DNA of 64,000 nt from NCBI GenBank assembly GCA_015661405.1, contig JACWMK010000002.1, positions 71,665-135,664 of the forward strand. Direction: 5' to 3'. Origin of the DNA: Methanobacterium sp. Its GTDB lineage: Archaea; Methanobacteriota; Methanobacteria; Methanobacteriales; Methanobacteriaceae. Under the pieces are notes generated by a model, which was given only the letters and a program-made list of their open reading frames with translations, ran no database searches and had not been told where the DNA came from. The position numbers were made by a program, and so were the translations under genes. Shown here piece by piece: positions 29,007 through 38,845 of this stretch (the first letter of the stretch is position 1; every line of letters begins with the position of its first letter).

Positions 29007-30216
29007 GAGAGAATTTCTATAAACCTTTTTGAATTTTTTTATTTTTGATTCTTTTGGTTTATTTTATTTGTTTAATGTTGGTTTGATTTGTAATTGGAAT
29101 AAATTTTATATAGTATTGATGGTATAGGGAGTGTATGAAGTCTTTTAATGATTATTTCATGAATAAGGAGTATGCTCGTGTGGAACTGCTTGGTGATAAG
29201 TTGGCTGAGATTGATCCTCTTATTGATTGGGAAGTTTTTAGACCAATAATTTAGGAAAATGTACGATAATCACACTGAGCGTGGTGGTAGGCCTAATAAT
29301 GATGAGGTAGTTATGGTTAAGATGTTGGTTTTACAATCGTGGTATGGTTTATCAGATCCTGAGCTTGAAAGACAAGCTACTGACCGTATATCGTTTAGAA
29401 AATTTCTGGGATTCCCAGAAAATATTCCAGACCGTTCCACGGTCTGGGCTTTCAGAGAACGTTTAATCGATACTGGTAAAGACGAAAGAAATATGGGAAG
29501 AACTGCAGCGACAGATTGATGCCAAGGGATTGAAGATTAAAGAAGGTGTTATTCAAGATGCTACGTTTATAACTGCTGATCCCGGTCATCAAAGGATTGA
29601 TGAACCACGCGGACCCGAAGCCAAAACCAGGCGAAATAAAGAAGGTGAATGGGCTAAGAAAGGTGGTAAATCTCATTATGGGTATAAATTACACAGTAAG
29701 ATGGATATTGATTATGGTTTAATAAGGGAAATTGAAACCACTCCTGCTTCGGTTCATGATAGTCAAATTGACCTCACTAAACCTGGAGAAGTTACATATA
29801 GGGATCGCGGATACTTCGGAGCATCTTGTAAAGGTCATAACGCCACCATGAACCGCGCAACACGCGGTCATCCGCTAAGTATTAGAGAAAAATTGCGAAA
29901 CAAGCGAATAACTCGTAAAAGAGCGCCTGGAGAACGGCCGTATGCTGTAATCAAAAATATTTTCAAATCTGGCCATGTGAAAGTCACCACAACTATTAGA
30001 ACACACACCAAAAACATATTCACCTGCTTCTGTTACAACCTCCTGCAAACTAAACACTCTCAATCAAAAAAACACAACCTAGCGAACGCTAACATCCAAA
30101 AAATGAAAAATTTAGCAAACAAGTACAAAAAAGAAAAAAATTAAGAAAAAGATACCAAAAATTATAGAAAACAAAAAAAATTAATAAAAAAAAACAAAGT
30201 TAAAAGAAAATCTCTT
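29007..30216 (+). mobile_element. Degenerate IS5-type insertion sequence with terminal repeats and TTA duplication
   Basis: A 1210-base element with imperfect inverted ends. The left end reads GAGAGAATTTCTATAAACC inward from 29007 and the right end reads AAGAGATTTTCTTTTAACT inward from 30216, about 17 of 23 positions alike. TTA directly flanks both ends (29004-29006 and 30217-30219), as expected for IS5-group elements that duplicate TNA. The interior is filled by a broken transposase gene on the plus strand. The element separates the GT39-like gene from pyrC. Confidence 0.75.
29135..30144 (+). pseudogene. Broken IS5-family transposase
   Basis: Three overlapping frames together make one transposase. 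Piece 1 (29135-29254) encodes MKSFNDYFMNKEYARVELLG and stops at TAG 29252-29254. Piece 2, in another frame from about 29259, has the DUF772 part: GGRPNNDEVVMVKMLVLQSW, then YGLSDPELERQATDRISF. Near 29488 a one-base shift moves the reading to piece 3 (IWEELQRQIDAKGLK), which runs to 30144. Piece 3 holds the DDE residues: Asp in VIQDATFITADPGH, Asp in YRDRGYFG and Glu in APGERPYAVIKN. Two frame breaks make it inactive unless recoded. Confidence 0.88.
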
Positions 30217-30316
30217 TTAATGTTTTTTTAGTATATTTTTTAACACTCGAAATTTAACAAAATAATATAAAATAAAAGGATCTTTTGGTAATTATTCTAA
30301 AACTGAAGGTTATAAA

Positions 30317-31606
30317 ATGGATTTCTGGCTTAAAGATTGTAAAATTGTACCTGAAAATATTGAAGTTTCTATAAGCATTGAAGACGGTAAAATCATATCT
30401 CTTAAAAAAATAGCCCCACGAAGAGGAGCAGAGATTATCAATATGAAGGGTTCAGTGATTTTACCCGGTTTAATAGATGCCCATGTTCACCTCAGAGACC
30501 CCGGATTAACTTATAAAGAGGATTTCCGAAGCGGAACCCGTGCAGCAGCAATCGGAGGATTCACCACCATAATAGACATGCCTAACACAATACCCCCCAC
30601 TAACACTCCTCGAGCATTCATAGAAAAGCTTAAAATAGCAAGTAAAAAAAGTATAATTGATTTTGGTTTACACGCAGGAGTAAGTAATCCAGCAGATATA
30701 AATAAAGTTAACAAGCTTAAACCCGCTTCATTTAAAATATACATGGATCTCATTGATAAAAAATTTTTAAATGAAATTTTCAGGGTAATATCTAAAATAA
30801 ATGGTAATAAACCTCTTATTTCATTACACTGTGAGGATAAAGATATTGTAACCAATAATATTAATAACGAGCTGAAAAAAAAGAAATTTAAGCCCGAAAA
30901 TTACGCTAATACCAGACCACCGCTGGCTGAAACCACTGCAGTATCAAATGCTCTTTCATTAGCTCACGCTTATGGTTTAACCATACATATCTGTCATGTC
31001 AGTGTCAAAGAATCTGTTGAACTTATAAACAAAGCTAAAAAATTAAATATCAGTGTTACATCTGAAATAACTCCACACCATTTGCTTTTAAACTTAAATT
31101 ATCTTAAAAAATGTGGGAACTTCGCAAAAACCAACCCACCCTTACGTGATAATGAAAATAAAATAGACGTAAGTTATTTATCAAATATAGATATTATCGG
31201 AACAGACCATGCACCCCATACCAACAGTGAAAAAGAACAAAATATATGGGATGCCCCTCCAGGGATTCCAAATTTAGAATCAACATTACCACTTCTTTTA
31301 AATGAGACTAACAGGCAAAATATCACTTTTACAGATTTAAAGAAGTTATTATGCGAAAACCCAGCTAAAATCTTCCATCTCAAGAATAAAGGCTTTATAA
31401 AAGAGGGTATGGATGCAGACATTGTAATGGTGGATATGAAAAAAGAAGGAATTATAAATCCAGATAATTTCAAATCAAAAGCAAAATACTCACCGTTTAA
31501 AGGATTTAAAATTAAAGGAATGCCAATTATGACTATGGTCCGGGGAGAAGTGGTCATGGAAGAAGGAGAACTTTTTAAGAATAATGGAAAGTTTGTTAAT
31601 TCATAA
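30317..31606 (+). CDS. pyrC: Dihydroorotase
   Basis: A 429-residue amidohydrolase that closes carbamoyl aspartate to dihydroorotate in pyrimidine synthesis. The metal site is seen as DAHVHLRDPG at residues 54-63, with further ligands in ISLHCED, IHICHVSV and GTDHAPHT. A Lys/Asp-rich central part contains FKIYMDLID, where type I enzymes place the carboxylated Lys. Length fits the type I group. GAAGG lies 9 bases before the ATG. The dead IS ends about 100 bases upstream, so the promoter lies in that short AT-rich stretch. Confidence 0.95.
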   Translation: MDFWLKDCKIVPENIEVSISIEDGKIISLKKIAPRRGAEIINMKGSVILPGLIDAHVHLRDPGLTYKEDFRSGTRAAAIGGFTTIIDMPNTIPPTNTPRAFIEKLKIASKKSIIDFGLHAGVSNPADINKVNKLKPASFKIYMDLIDKKFLNEIFRVISKINGNKPLISLHCEDKDIVTNNINNELKKKKFKPENYANTRPPLAETTAVSNALSLAHAYGLTIHICHVSVKESVELINKAKKLNISVTSEITPHHLLLNLNYLKKCGNFAKTNPPLRDNENKIDVSYLSNIDIIGTDHAPHTNSEKEQNIWDAPPGIPNLESTLPLLLNETNRQNITFTDLKKLLCENPAKIFHLKNKGFIKEGMDADIVMVDMKKEGIINPDNFKSKAKYSPFKGFKIKGMPIMTMVRGEVVMEEGELFKNNGKFVNS

Positions 31607-31708
31607 CTAATAATAACATAAAACATTGAATCAAAAAATATAAATTTAGTGAATCCACTTTTGATATTTAATCCGTATATATAGAATTCAAAATAGGTGG
31701 TTAAAAAA

Positions 31709-31894
31709 ATGTGTGAATCAACTGTTTACAGTATGGATGGAATTAAAATAATGGAAGACGTAATCTCTATAAAGATTGAAGGTGACATAATAAATTTAGC
31801 TGATGTTTTAAATCAACAAAATAGATTAAAAGGCCGTATAGTTGAAATTGATCTTGATAAACACAATATTTATTTAGATCTAATAAAAAAATAA
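31709..31894 (+). CDS. CooT-like nickel-binding protein
   Basis: A 61-residue protein that begins MCESTVYSMDG. CooT-family proteins have Cys as residue 2 and bind nickel as dimers through it, so the ATG at 31709 is the functional start. GTG at 31697 is in frame but would bury this Cys. GGTGG (31696-31700) is correctly spaced for 31709. The C-terminus GRIVEIDLDKHNIYLDL fits the small beta-barrel. Its position next to the nickel-iron hydrogenase operon agrees with a nickel-handling role, which is inferred. Confidence 0.8.
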   Translation: MCESTVYSMDGIKIMEDVISIKIEGDIINLADVLNQQNRLKGRIVEIDLDKHNIYLDLIKK

Positions 31895-31924
31895 CTAAAA
31901 ATTTTATTTAAAGAAATATATTAT

Positions 31925-31974
31925 AAAAAAAAGTTTTCAGGCGGAAAAAAAAATAATCCACCTTAAAAAAAAAA
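31925..31974 (-). terminator. Terminator of the mvh operon
   Basis: On the minus strand AGGTGGA (31963-31957) can pair with TCCGCCT (31945-31939) with one G-T pair. An internal T-run lies between the arms, and a further eight T residues (31932-31925) follow. It lies just past the mvhB stop. Confidence 0.6.
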
Positions 31975-31983
31975 TTGAATTAT

Positions 31984-33225
31984 TTATTTTAGTAAAAACG
32001 CTTCTTCAGGACAAGCTGATATACACTGATCACAGAGTATACAGAATCCTTTAAGAGGTACTTTTTCTCCAGGTTTAAGTTTCAGCATCTCATAGGGACA
32101 TACTTCTACACAGTCTCCACACTCATTACAGAGTGAAGGATTGAACTGTACCCTTTTCCTAGTTACCACTTCACCATTTATTACTTTGTTAACATCAACT
32201 AAGGTTAATGCTCCTTCTGGACAAACTGTGGTGCAAGCACCGCACCTTGTACACATGGCTAAGTATGGTTCTTCAGTGGTTTCTATTTCACCAGGAACTT
32301 GTTTTCCTTCTGAAGTTACTACCCTTATGGCTTCAGTAGGACATATTCGTGCACAAGCTCCTATGTTTTCACATTTTTCGGCATCAAATACTAATCCTAC
32401 GTCAGATGCTGGTTTAGCAAGTCCTAACTCTACATCACATTCAATTGCATCCACTGGACACAGTTTTGCGCATAAACCACAATAAGTACAGACTTCAGGA
32501 AGTTCAACAGTAAGTTTAGATGGTTTCTCCACAATAAAATCTCCAGGACATGCTTCTACACATATATTACATCCTATACATGTATCTTCATCTACTTCGA
32601 ATTTAGTCACTTCTCTGGAGCGTTTCTGTGGCTTTTTACTTGATATATAAACTGCATTCCATGGGCAAGTTTGTGCACATATTCCACAGTAGATACATTT
32701 TTCTTCATCTATTTCTATAGTTCCACCAGGTTCTGAAAGCGTAATGGCTTCTACAGGACATTCTTCAACACACAATCCACATCCAACACAGTCCGAAATA
32801 TATATGGGTTCAGTTATTTCTTTTTCACTTTTTGCGGGTTCTTTAACACCCTCAATTCCTATGACGTCCACTGGACAAATATCTACGCATCGCTGACACA
32901 TTACACAGTAACCCTCTAACGGAATTTTTTTCATCTCGCCTTCATCCAGTTTCAAGATCTGGGGTGGACAAATTTCTACACATTCTCCGCATTCATCACA
33001 TAAAGATGGGTTAAATACAATACGGGTCTCAGTCTTACCATCCTCACCAACAACTATTTCGCCGGCTTTAAGCGCGCCTTTAGGGCAGACTTGCACACAT
33101 TTAGGCTCATCTGCACACATATCACAGTAGATTACATCTTCTGGTGATACAGCTATGGCTGCGGTAGGACAGATTCCCTGGCATGCGCCACATCTGATGC
33201 AGTCTTCTTTGTTGACTACTATCAT
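31984..33225 (-). CDS. mvhB: Polyferredoxin MvhB
   Basis: A 413-residue polyferredoxin of the F420-non-reducing hydrogenase locus, with twelve [4Fe-4S]-type motifs in tandem ferredoxin units. Most read CxxCxxCxxxCP, such as CIRCGACQGICP and CVGCGLCVEECP. The second (CDMCADEPKCVQVCP) has a widened gap. The ninth (CENIGACARICP, residues 285-296) has Ile in place of the second Cys. Segments around FNPSLCDECGECVEICP and FNPSLCNECGDCVEVCP show an internal duplication. It is the last gene of mvhDGAB, 20 bases after mvhA, and is thought to pass electrons. Confidence 0.96.
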   Translation of the reverse strand: MIVVNKEDCIRCGACQGICPTAAIAVSPEDVIYCDMCADEPKCVQVCPKGALKAGEIVVGEDGKTETRIVFNPSLCDECGECVEICPPQILKLDEGEMKKIPLEGYCVMCQRCVDICPVDVIGIEGVKEPAKSEKEITEPIYISDCVGCGLCVEECPVEAITLSEPGGTIEIDEEKCIYCGICAQTCPWNAVYISSKKPQKRSREVTKFEVDEDTCIGCNICVEACPGDFIVEKPSKLTVELPEVCTYCGLCAKLCPVDAIECDVELGLAKPASDVGLVFDAEKCENIGACARICPTEAIRVVTSEGKQVPGEIETTEEPYLAMCTRCGACTTVCPEGALTLVDVNKVINGEVVTRKRVQFNPSLCNECGDCVEVCPYEMLKLKPGEKVPLKGFCILCDQCISACPEEAFLLK

Positions 33226-33245
33226 TTTTTTATCACCTTTTAAGG

Positions 33246-34664
33246 TTAGATTTTATTGATAAGGTTTCCTACACTATCGTATACTTCGAGGGTAGCTAAT
33301 CTCATCTGACTGTCTATAGAGTGGGTTGCGCAGGATAGACATGGATCATATGATCTTATTACCATTTCCATTAGATTGAAAATACTATCGTCCACTTCTA
33401 CACCAGGTTTTATGTAATCTTTTGCAACTTTCTGAATACCCATCTCCATGGCGGGGTTATTCTGGATGGTTGCAACTACAATGTTAGCTTTAGTGATTTG
33501 TCCATTATCATCACAGGCGTAATGATGAACTAAAGTTCCTCGGGGCGCTTCTACTATCCCTACACCTTCACCAGCCCGTCTTTCTAATGGTTCTGGGAAT
33601 TTAGGACCTGATAAATCTTCTTCTAAAGCATCAGCAGCTAATTCTGTGGCTGCTACCAGTTCTATTAGTCTAGCCCAATGGAATAAGAGGGTTTGTTGAG
33701 CGTATCCGAAAGTATCTTTAAACTCTTTGAAGTAATCCTGAGCCTGTGGCGCAGCATCCGGCATTTTATCAGCCACGTTAATCCTAGATAATGGTGCTAC
33801 TCTATAGATACCTTCAGGGTAACCTAAATCTTTAATGTATGGGAATTTCAGCCAGGAGTATGGTTTAACATGCTCTGCTATATTATCTAAATAGTTTGCT
33901 GATTTGAAATCTCTGAAAAAGTTACCTTCCTCATCTTTTATTCTCACATCACCATCGTAGACATCCCATACACCATCTTTAGTAAGAGCAGTGTGTTTGG
34001 TTACAATGTTACCTAATGAGTTTACTAAGTCAATATTTTCCTCGAATATCGGTTTGGCTGTCTCTAAAGTTGCTACTGCTAGTTCAACATTCCTTTGAGC
34101 TTTTTTAAGAAGGTCCTTTTGGGTTTCAGCATCTAATTCTGTAGTTATTCCGCCAGGAGTAGAGGATGTAGGATGTATAGATCTTCCACCAATAGCTTTA
34201 ACTATATCTAAACCGTTTTTTCTAAGTTCAATAGCTTGTAAAGCTAATTCAGGGGCGTCTTTTATGATTTGGAATACGTTTCTAGTTTTCCTGTCTTTTC
34301 CTGCTATGAAATCAGGTGCTGCTAAGAAGTAAAAGTGGAGTGCGTGAGAGTGGGTGTAAGAACCCCAATTCATGATCTCCCTCATACGGTAAGCAGTGGG
34401 GAGAATATCTGTTGATTCAAATCCAAAAATAGAATCAACGGCCTTAGCAGCGGCAAAGTGATGTTGCACATCGCATATACCACAAATTCTAGGAACAATT
34501 CTTGGTACTTCTTCGATGTTTCTTCTTTGCAGGAATTTTTCAAATCCTCGGAACTCCATAACATGAAGTTTAGTGTCCTGTACATTACCTGCATCATCTA
34601 GTTCTACTGTGATTTTTGCGTGTCCTTCAATCCTAGTTACTGGTTCCATTGTTAATCTAACCAT
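33246..34664 (-). CDS. mvhA: F420-non-reducing [NiFe]-hydrogenase large subunit
   Basis: A 472-residue subunit that carries the Ni-Fe active site of the hydrogenase delivering H2 electrons to heterodisulfide reductase. The N-terminal nickel ligands are in RICGICDVQHH and the C-terminal pair in DPCLSCATH. About 24 residues follow that His, of which the end part is normally removed by a maturation protease. PVTRIEGHAKI opens the sequence. GGAGGG precedes the ATG. mvhG ends directly beside its start, so the two are translationally close. Confidence 0.97.
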   Translation of the reverse strand: MVRLTMEPVTRIEGHAKITVELDDAGNVQDTKLHVMEFRGFEKFLQRRNIEEVPRIVPRICGICDVQHHFAAAKAVDSIFGFESTDILPTAYRMREIMNWGSYTHSHALHFYFLAAPDFIAGKDRKTRNVFQIIKDAPELALQAIELRKNGLDIVKAIGGRSIHPTSSTPGGITTELDAETQKDLLKKAQRNVELAVATLETAKPIFEENIDLVNSLGNIVTKHTALTKDGVWDVYDGDVRIKDEEGNFFRDFKSANYLDNIAEHVKPYSWLKFPYIKDLGYPEGIYRVAPLSRINVADKMPDAAPQAQDYFKEFKDTFGYAQQTLLFHWARLIELVAATELAADALEEDLSGPKFPEPLERRAGEGVGIVEAPRGTLVHHYACDDNGQITKANIVVATIQNNPAMEMGIQKVAKDYIKPGVEVDDSIFNLMEMVIRSYDPCLSCATHSIDSQMRLATLEVYDSVGNLINKI

Positions 34665-35594
34665 CTATTTTCCCTCCTTTTTCACTTTCATAGGTACTAA
34701 TGCAGATGCAAATGTGAATTGGTAAAATGTACCCACCATATCATCTACTTCATTTGCTACTTCTTCTGGATCTACGGTTTTATCTCTTTCCACTCCGAAG
34801 TCAGATCCGATCGCAGAAATCATTTTAGCACCTTGATCTATGACATTTGGAGTTGGTCCGTAGCATCCTCTACATTGAACTCCTATAGTAGGACATTCTG
34901 CTCCGCAAATGGAAGTAGTTGCGGGACCCATACAAATTAATCCTTGTGGAACTAGGCACATTTCAGGTTCTGGTACGCCTAATTCAAATTGTCTAATGAT
35001 TTTATCCATAGCCATTCCCTCTGGAGGTTTTTCTCGAGGGCATACTTCACATAAATTAGTTTTTGGTAAAATTATCTCTTTACCTGTTAGCAAATTTACA
35101 ATTGCTTCTGCAACTACATCAGATTTACATGGGCATCCAGGAATGGAGAGATCTACATCGATTGCTTCTGCTAAAGGTCTTACCCTACTTTCTAAGTGAG
35201 GTATCTGTTCATGTGGTATTACGCCTTCAGGGTTAGGTGTACTTGGAGAATTAATGTAAGCTTCCTCTATAAGTTCATCCGGTGTGTAAAGATTTCCTAC
35301 TCCAATTGGTCCTCCGTAACATGCACATACACCGTATGCGATGACTATTTTGGCTTTTTTCCGGAGCATTTCCGCTAATTCACGGTTTTCATTGTTCCGG
35401 ATACCTCCTTCAATTATGATAGCATCTAAATCATCTGGGACTTCATCATATTTTACGTCCATTAATACTGGGCTGAATTCGAAGTCTGCCAATTCCATTA
35501 CATCTATGATTTTTTCGTGTATATCTGCAATGGATAGGTGACAGCCTGAACATCCTCCCAGCCACATGGTTGCGATTTTAGCTTTTTCTGCCAT
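34665..35594 (-). CDS. mvhG: F420-non-reducing hydrogenase small subunit
   Basis: A 309-residue small subunit that holds the electron-relay iron-sulfur clusters of the Mvh hydrogenase. The proximal-cluster start is WLGGCSGCHLS, then YGVCACYGGPIG and SIPGCPCKSDVV. Further Cys groups in TNLCEVCPREKPP and ICGAECPTIGVQCRGCYGP bind the medial and distal clusters. It has no twin-arginine signal, so it is cytoplasmic, as Mvh is. It lies between mvhD (13 bases upstream) and mvhA. Confidence 0.97.
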   Translation of the reverse strand: MAEKAKIATMWLGGCSGCHLSIADIHEKIIDVMELADFEFSPVLMDVKYDEVPDDLDAIIIEGGIRNNENRELAEMLRKKAKIVIAYGVCACYGGPIGVGNLYTPDELIEEAYINSPSTPNPEGVIPHEQIPHLESRVRPLAEAIDVDLSIPGCPCKSDVVAEAIVNLLTGKEIILPKTNLCEVCPREKPPEGMAMDKIIRQFELGVPEPEMCLVPQGLICMGPATTSICGAECPTIGVQCRGCYGPTPNVIDQGAKMISAIGSDFGVERDKTVDPEEVANEVDDMVGTFYQFTFASALVPMKVKKEGK

Positions 35595-35607
35595 TTATTT
35601 ACACCTC

Positions 35608-36036
35608 TTATGCTTCAACTGCTAACTGTTCTTTGAGTGGGGATGGTCCGAGAGCTCGGATACGATTCACCATCATGGTTACTGTATCTGCAAATTTCTC
35701 TCCTTCCGATGCAGAGATCCAGTCATGGTGTATTCTTTCTCTTCCGATTCCCAATTCATCTGCAAGTTTGTAAATTAATCTCATTCTTCTATCTAATTTG
35801 TAGTTTCCAGCATCGTAGTGACAGTCACCATGATGACATCCAGCTACAATAACACCGTCGGCTCCTTCACGGAATGCCTTAAAAATAAATTGTGGTTCAA
35901 TACGTCCCGAGCACATTACTCTTATTACTCGGACGTTTGGAGGATATTGCATCCTTGCAGTACCAGCAGTGTCAGCTCCACCATAAGAGCACCAGTTACA
36001 ACAAAACATAACAAGTCTTATATCATCCTCAGCCAT
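35608..36036 (-). CDS. mvhD: Hydrogenase delta subunit MvhD
   Basis: A 142-residue [2Fe-2S] protein that links MvhAG to heterodisulfide reductase HdrABC in the electron-bifurcating complex. Conserved Cys occur in FCCNWCSYGGADTAG, VMCSGRIEP and AGCHHGDCHY. It is first in mvhDGAB. AAGGAGGAAA precedes the ATG. The promoter, with an inverted repeat next to its TATA element, lies just upstream. Confidence 0.96.
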   Translation of the reverse strand: MAEDDIRLVMFCCNWCSYGGADTAGTARMQYPPNVRVIRVMCSGRIEPQFIFKAFREGADGVIVAGCHHGDCHYDAGNYKLDRRMRLIYKLADELGIGRERIHHDWISASEGEKFADTVTMMVNRIRALGPSPLKEQLAVEA

Positions 36037-36079
36037 AGAGTTTCCTCCTTAATGTCGATTTTTTTTATATACCAAATTA

Positions 36080-36110
36080 AATGTACCTTAAATTTGTACA
36101 TTAAATATAT
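36080..36110 (-). promoter_or_regulatory. mvh promoter with possible operator
   Basis: An inverted repeat, AATGTAC at 36080-36086 and GTACATT at 36096-36102, lies between the TATA-like ATATATTTAA (minus strand, 36110-36101) and the mvhD start at 36036. A start of transcription about 25 bases from the TATA would fall inside the repeat, the usual place for an archaeal repressor site. The regulator is unknown. Confidence 0.55.
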
Positions 36111-36120
36111 GATATAAAAA

Positions 36121-37878
36121 TAGTTATTATAAAGGTTACTTATAATACAAATTCGAAAAGCTTATATATTTGAATATGATTGTATTCATTTTTAATACCC
36201 AAAATTAAAGCTTATGAATGATTAATAGGTTATAATAATCATTTAAACTTTATAAAATCCCTTAAAAACTAATATTCATAAATAAACCGAAAGTAATATA
36301 TTTTAAATATCAATAATGTTTTATAACATTTTAAAATTACTTTTTTTTAATTATTGATTGAAAATCCATTATAAATTAACACATGTTAACTAAAAAGAAT
36401 TATTAAATAAAATAAACAACAAAAATTAATACAATGTGACATGCTTGGACATCACCGGACTACCACCACAATTAGCTGCAGATACTAAAAGAATGTTAGA
36501 TTTGAGCTTACATGGTATGTGAAAATAGATTTAAACCCGGTAATACTTTGCATTCTAATTTTTTTTTAAATTAAATTTAATTTTTTTTTTATATAAAGGG
36601 GCTGTAAAGTTATTGGATGTTGGGACAAATTTTTTTTTATTTCAAAAAAAACTATTTTTTATATATATATTTGTCCTTTAATTATATCTTATATGTAATA
36701 CTTTCATTAAAGAAATTTTCAAATTATAAAAATTGTTAAGGTACCGTTAAGGTACTTTAAGGGATCTGAAGAAGTAATAACAGACATTATTTTAATTTTG
36801 TAGGATTCAAAATACCAGGTTTCTCGAATTTTTTTTATTTAATTTTTTACATTTAATCATAATACTTTTACTAAATTATTCCCAAATATTTTTTTTATCA
36901 TCTCTTCTTTTAACTGTAAATTATTTTATTTTTTTATTCATAGACTAAATTTTGTAGAAAATGTTTCTTTAAATTTTTTTATCTACCTAACCCATTTTAA
37001 TCTTTATAAAATCTTCATTTTTTAACGTTTTTTATATTTTTAACGTTTTTTTTAATCTATTTCAGATAAAATTAATTTATTTGATTCCCCCTGTAAAATC
37101 TCACAAATTCAATGATCTATTCTTTCATCCTAAAAAAAATCCCTCCTTCATTATAATAGATAAATCTAAAAAAAATAAATGTCATTGGTTTTACTGCTTG
37201 GTTGGCGTAAACAGGCCCGTCAGACCAAACTGCAATAGCCAGTCATCTACAAAAAAACCTTTAAATTTAATTAAACATCCATTTATAACACTCCCCCTAA
37301 AGTTTCATAAAATAAATGTATTTTCAAATTCAAAAGCAAATTTTACAAACTCTCCTTTTTAATATATACATTACGCGTATGACACATTGCTCAACATACC
37401 TAGAAATACATTTAAATCAATAATTTTATCTTAAATAATGATATTCGTTTATATATTCCATTTTTCATGAATTTACAACTAAAAATAATAGGAAAACTCA
37501 ATATAAAATCATATAAAAAAAACAAAAATTTACCAGAATCTGACTTATAAAACTTAAGAATATTATATATGTTAAAATAATGAAATTTATGAATATATAT
37601 AGTCCCGGAATCCAGAGGCTCACTACAAATACACCATAAACCCCAAATGTATCATGAACAACTGACTGCAATGAAAATTACTACCGTTCCTATTGCTAAA
37701 CGAACTATAAAAGAAAATAAAAAAAACATCCAGCTGAATAACCAACTATTTACGAAGACAATGGAAAAATGGACACCAAAACATGGAAAACACATCAACA
37801 TCCAATAACTTTACAAACCCTATTATAAAAAAAGTTTAAATAAACAAAAATTAGTGGGGGAATAATGCAATTGTAAAT
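36121..37878. other. Gene-poor AT-rich region with possible coding relics
   Basis: No intact gene was recognised in about 1.75 kb upstream of mvh. Three islands look less AT-rich and may be remnants. At 36440-36522 a plus frame reads LDITGLPPQLAADTKRMLDL and stops. At 37185-37260 minus frames read VDDWLLQFGLTGLFTPTKQ or AVWSDGPVYANQAVKP. At 37581-37808 the plus strand encodes MKFMNIYSPGIQRLTT and then, in another frame, a basic 45-residue ORF from 37671 (MKITTVPIAKRTIKENKKN). None has a clear ribosome-binding site. The rest is A/T-rich runs. Confidence 0.4.
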
Positions 37879-38151
<273 letters not shown>

Positions 38152-38175
38152 ATTTTATCACCCTTAAATTTTTCA

Positions 38176-38763
38176 CTAGTTACTTGAAAGATGTTCTTCT
38201 AGGAATTTAATGTCATCTTGACTATTAATATTTAAAGCTAATTCCATTTCATTAATTAAAAGAACTTCCTCATCTTGTTGCATGTTTATACTCCTCAAAA
38301 TATTTAAACCTGATGGTATTATGCTCTTCAATTGCCAAGATGGTTTCAAATTATATCTTCTAAATAATTCCGGATGAACTGCAACACAAAGAGCATCTTT
38401 ACCACAATTTTCATATTTATCTATAACATAATCTAAAGTAGAACTTTTAATTAATGGTAAATCTGCAGTAATTGTTAATAAAACTTCATTTGAATTAAAT
38501 TTTGAGATTATAAACCTCAAATCAGATACGTAACCCTCTCCAGGAGTTCTAATTATCTTTATATCTTCATTTTTTATGTATTCCTCTGTTTTAGGTGTGT
38601 ACTTAGTAGTTGCAACAATAATACTATCTATTTTTTCTACACCATACAAGGCCTGGATAATACTTTTTATCATTGGCTTACCTTTAATTAAAATAAGAGG
38701 TTTTTCTACTTTAGATTTCATTCTAGAGCCTTTACCACCAGCCATTATCACGGCAATTACCAT
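38176..38763 (-). CDS. cobY: Adenosylcobinamide-phosphate guanylyltransferase CobY
   Basis: A 195-residue nucleotidyltransferase that adds GMP to adenosylcobinamide phosphate in archaeal cobamide assembly, replacing bacterial CobU. The N-terminal MAGGKGSRM and EKPLILIKGKPMI are the nucleotide-binding start. VLLTITADLPLIKSS holds the metal-binding Asp. The middle (TPKTEEYI, PGEGYVSDL) matches archaeal CobY rather than sugar-nucleotide enzymes. Cobamide is needed by MtrA, encoded nearby. The genes are 82 bases apart from marker 14, so a shared transcript is possible. Confidence 0.8.
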   Translation of the reverse strand: MVIAVIMAGGKGSRMKSKVEKPLILIKGKPMIKSIIQALYGVEKIDSIIVATTKYTPKTEEYIKNEDIKIIRTPGEGYVSDLRFIISKFNSNEVLLTITADLPLIKSSTLDYVIDKYENCGKDALCVAVHPELFRRYNLKPSWQLKSIIPSGLNILRSINMQQDEEVLLINEMELALNINSQDDIKFLEEHLSSN

Positions 38764-38845
38764 TTTATAGATATCTCCATTATTTTAGAAAATATAGCTG
38801 TAAAGTAAACAAATTATTTAAAAATATTATAATATTTATTTTAAA

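Noticed and set aside
31174..31626. 150-residue ORF antisense to the pyrC end
   Set aside because: pyrC is unambiguous, and this frame has no start signal.
37081..37362. 93-residue plus-strand ORF in the gene-poor region
   Set aside because: No ribosome-binding site, Lys/Asn/Phe-rich composition expected of AT-rich noncoding DNA, and competing coding-like frames on the minus strand over its best part.
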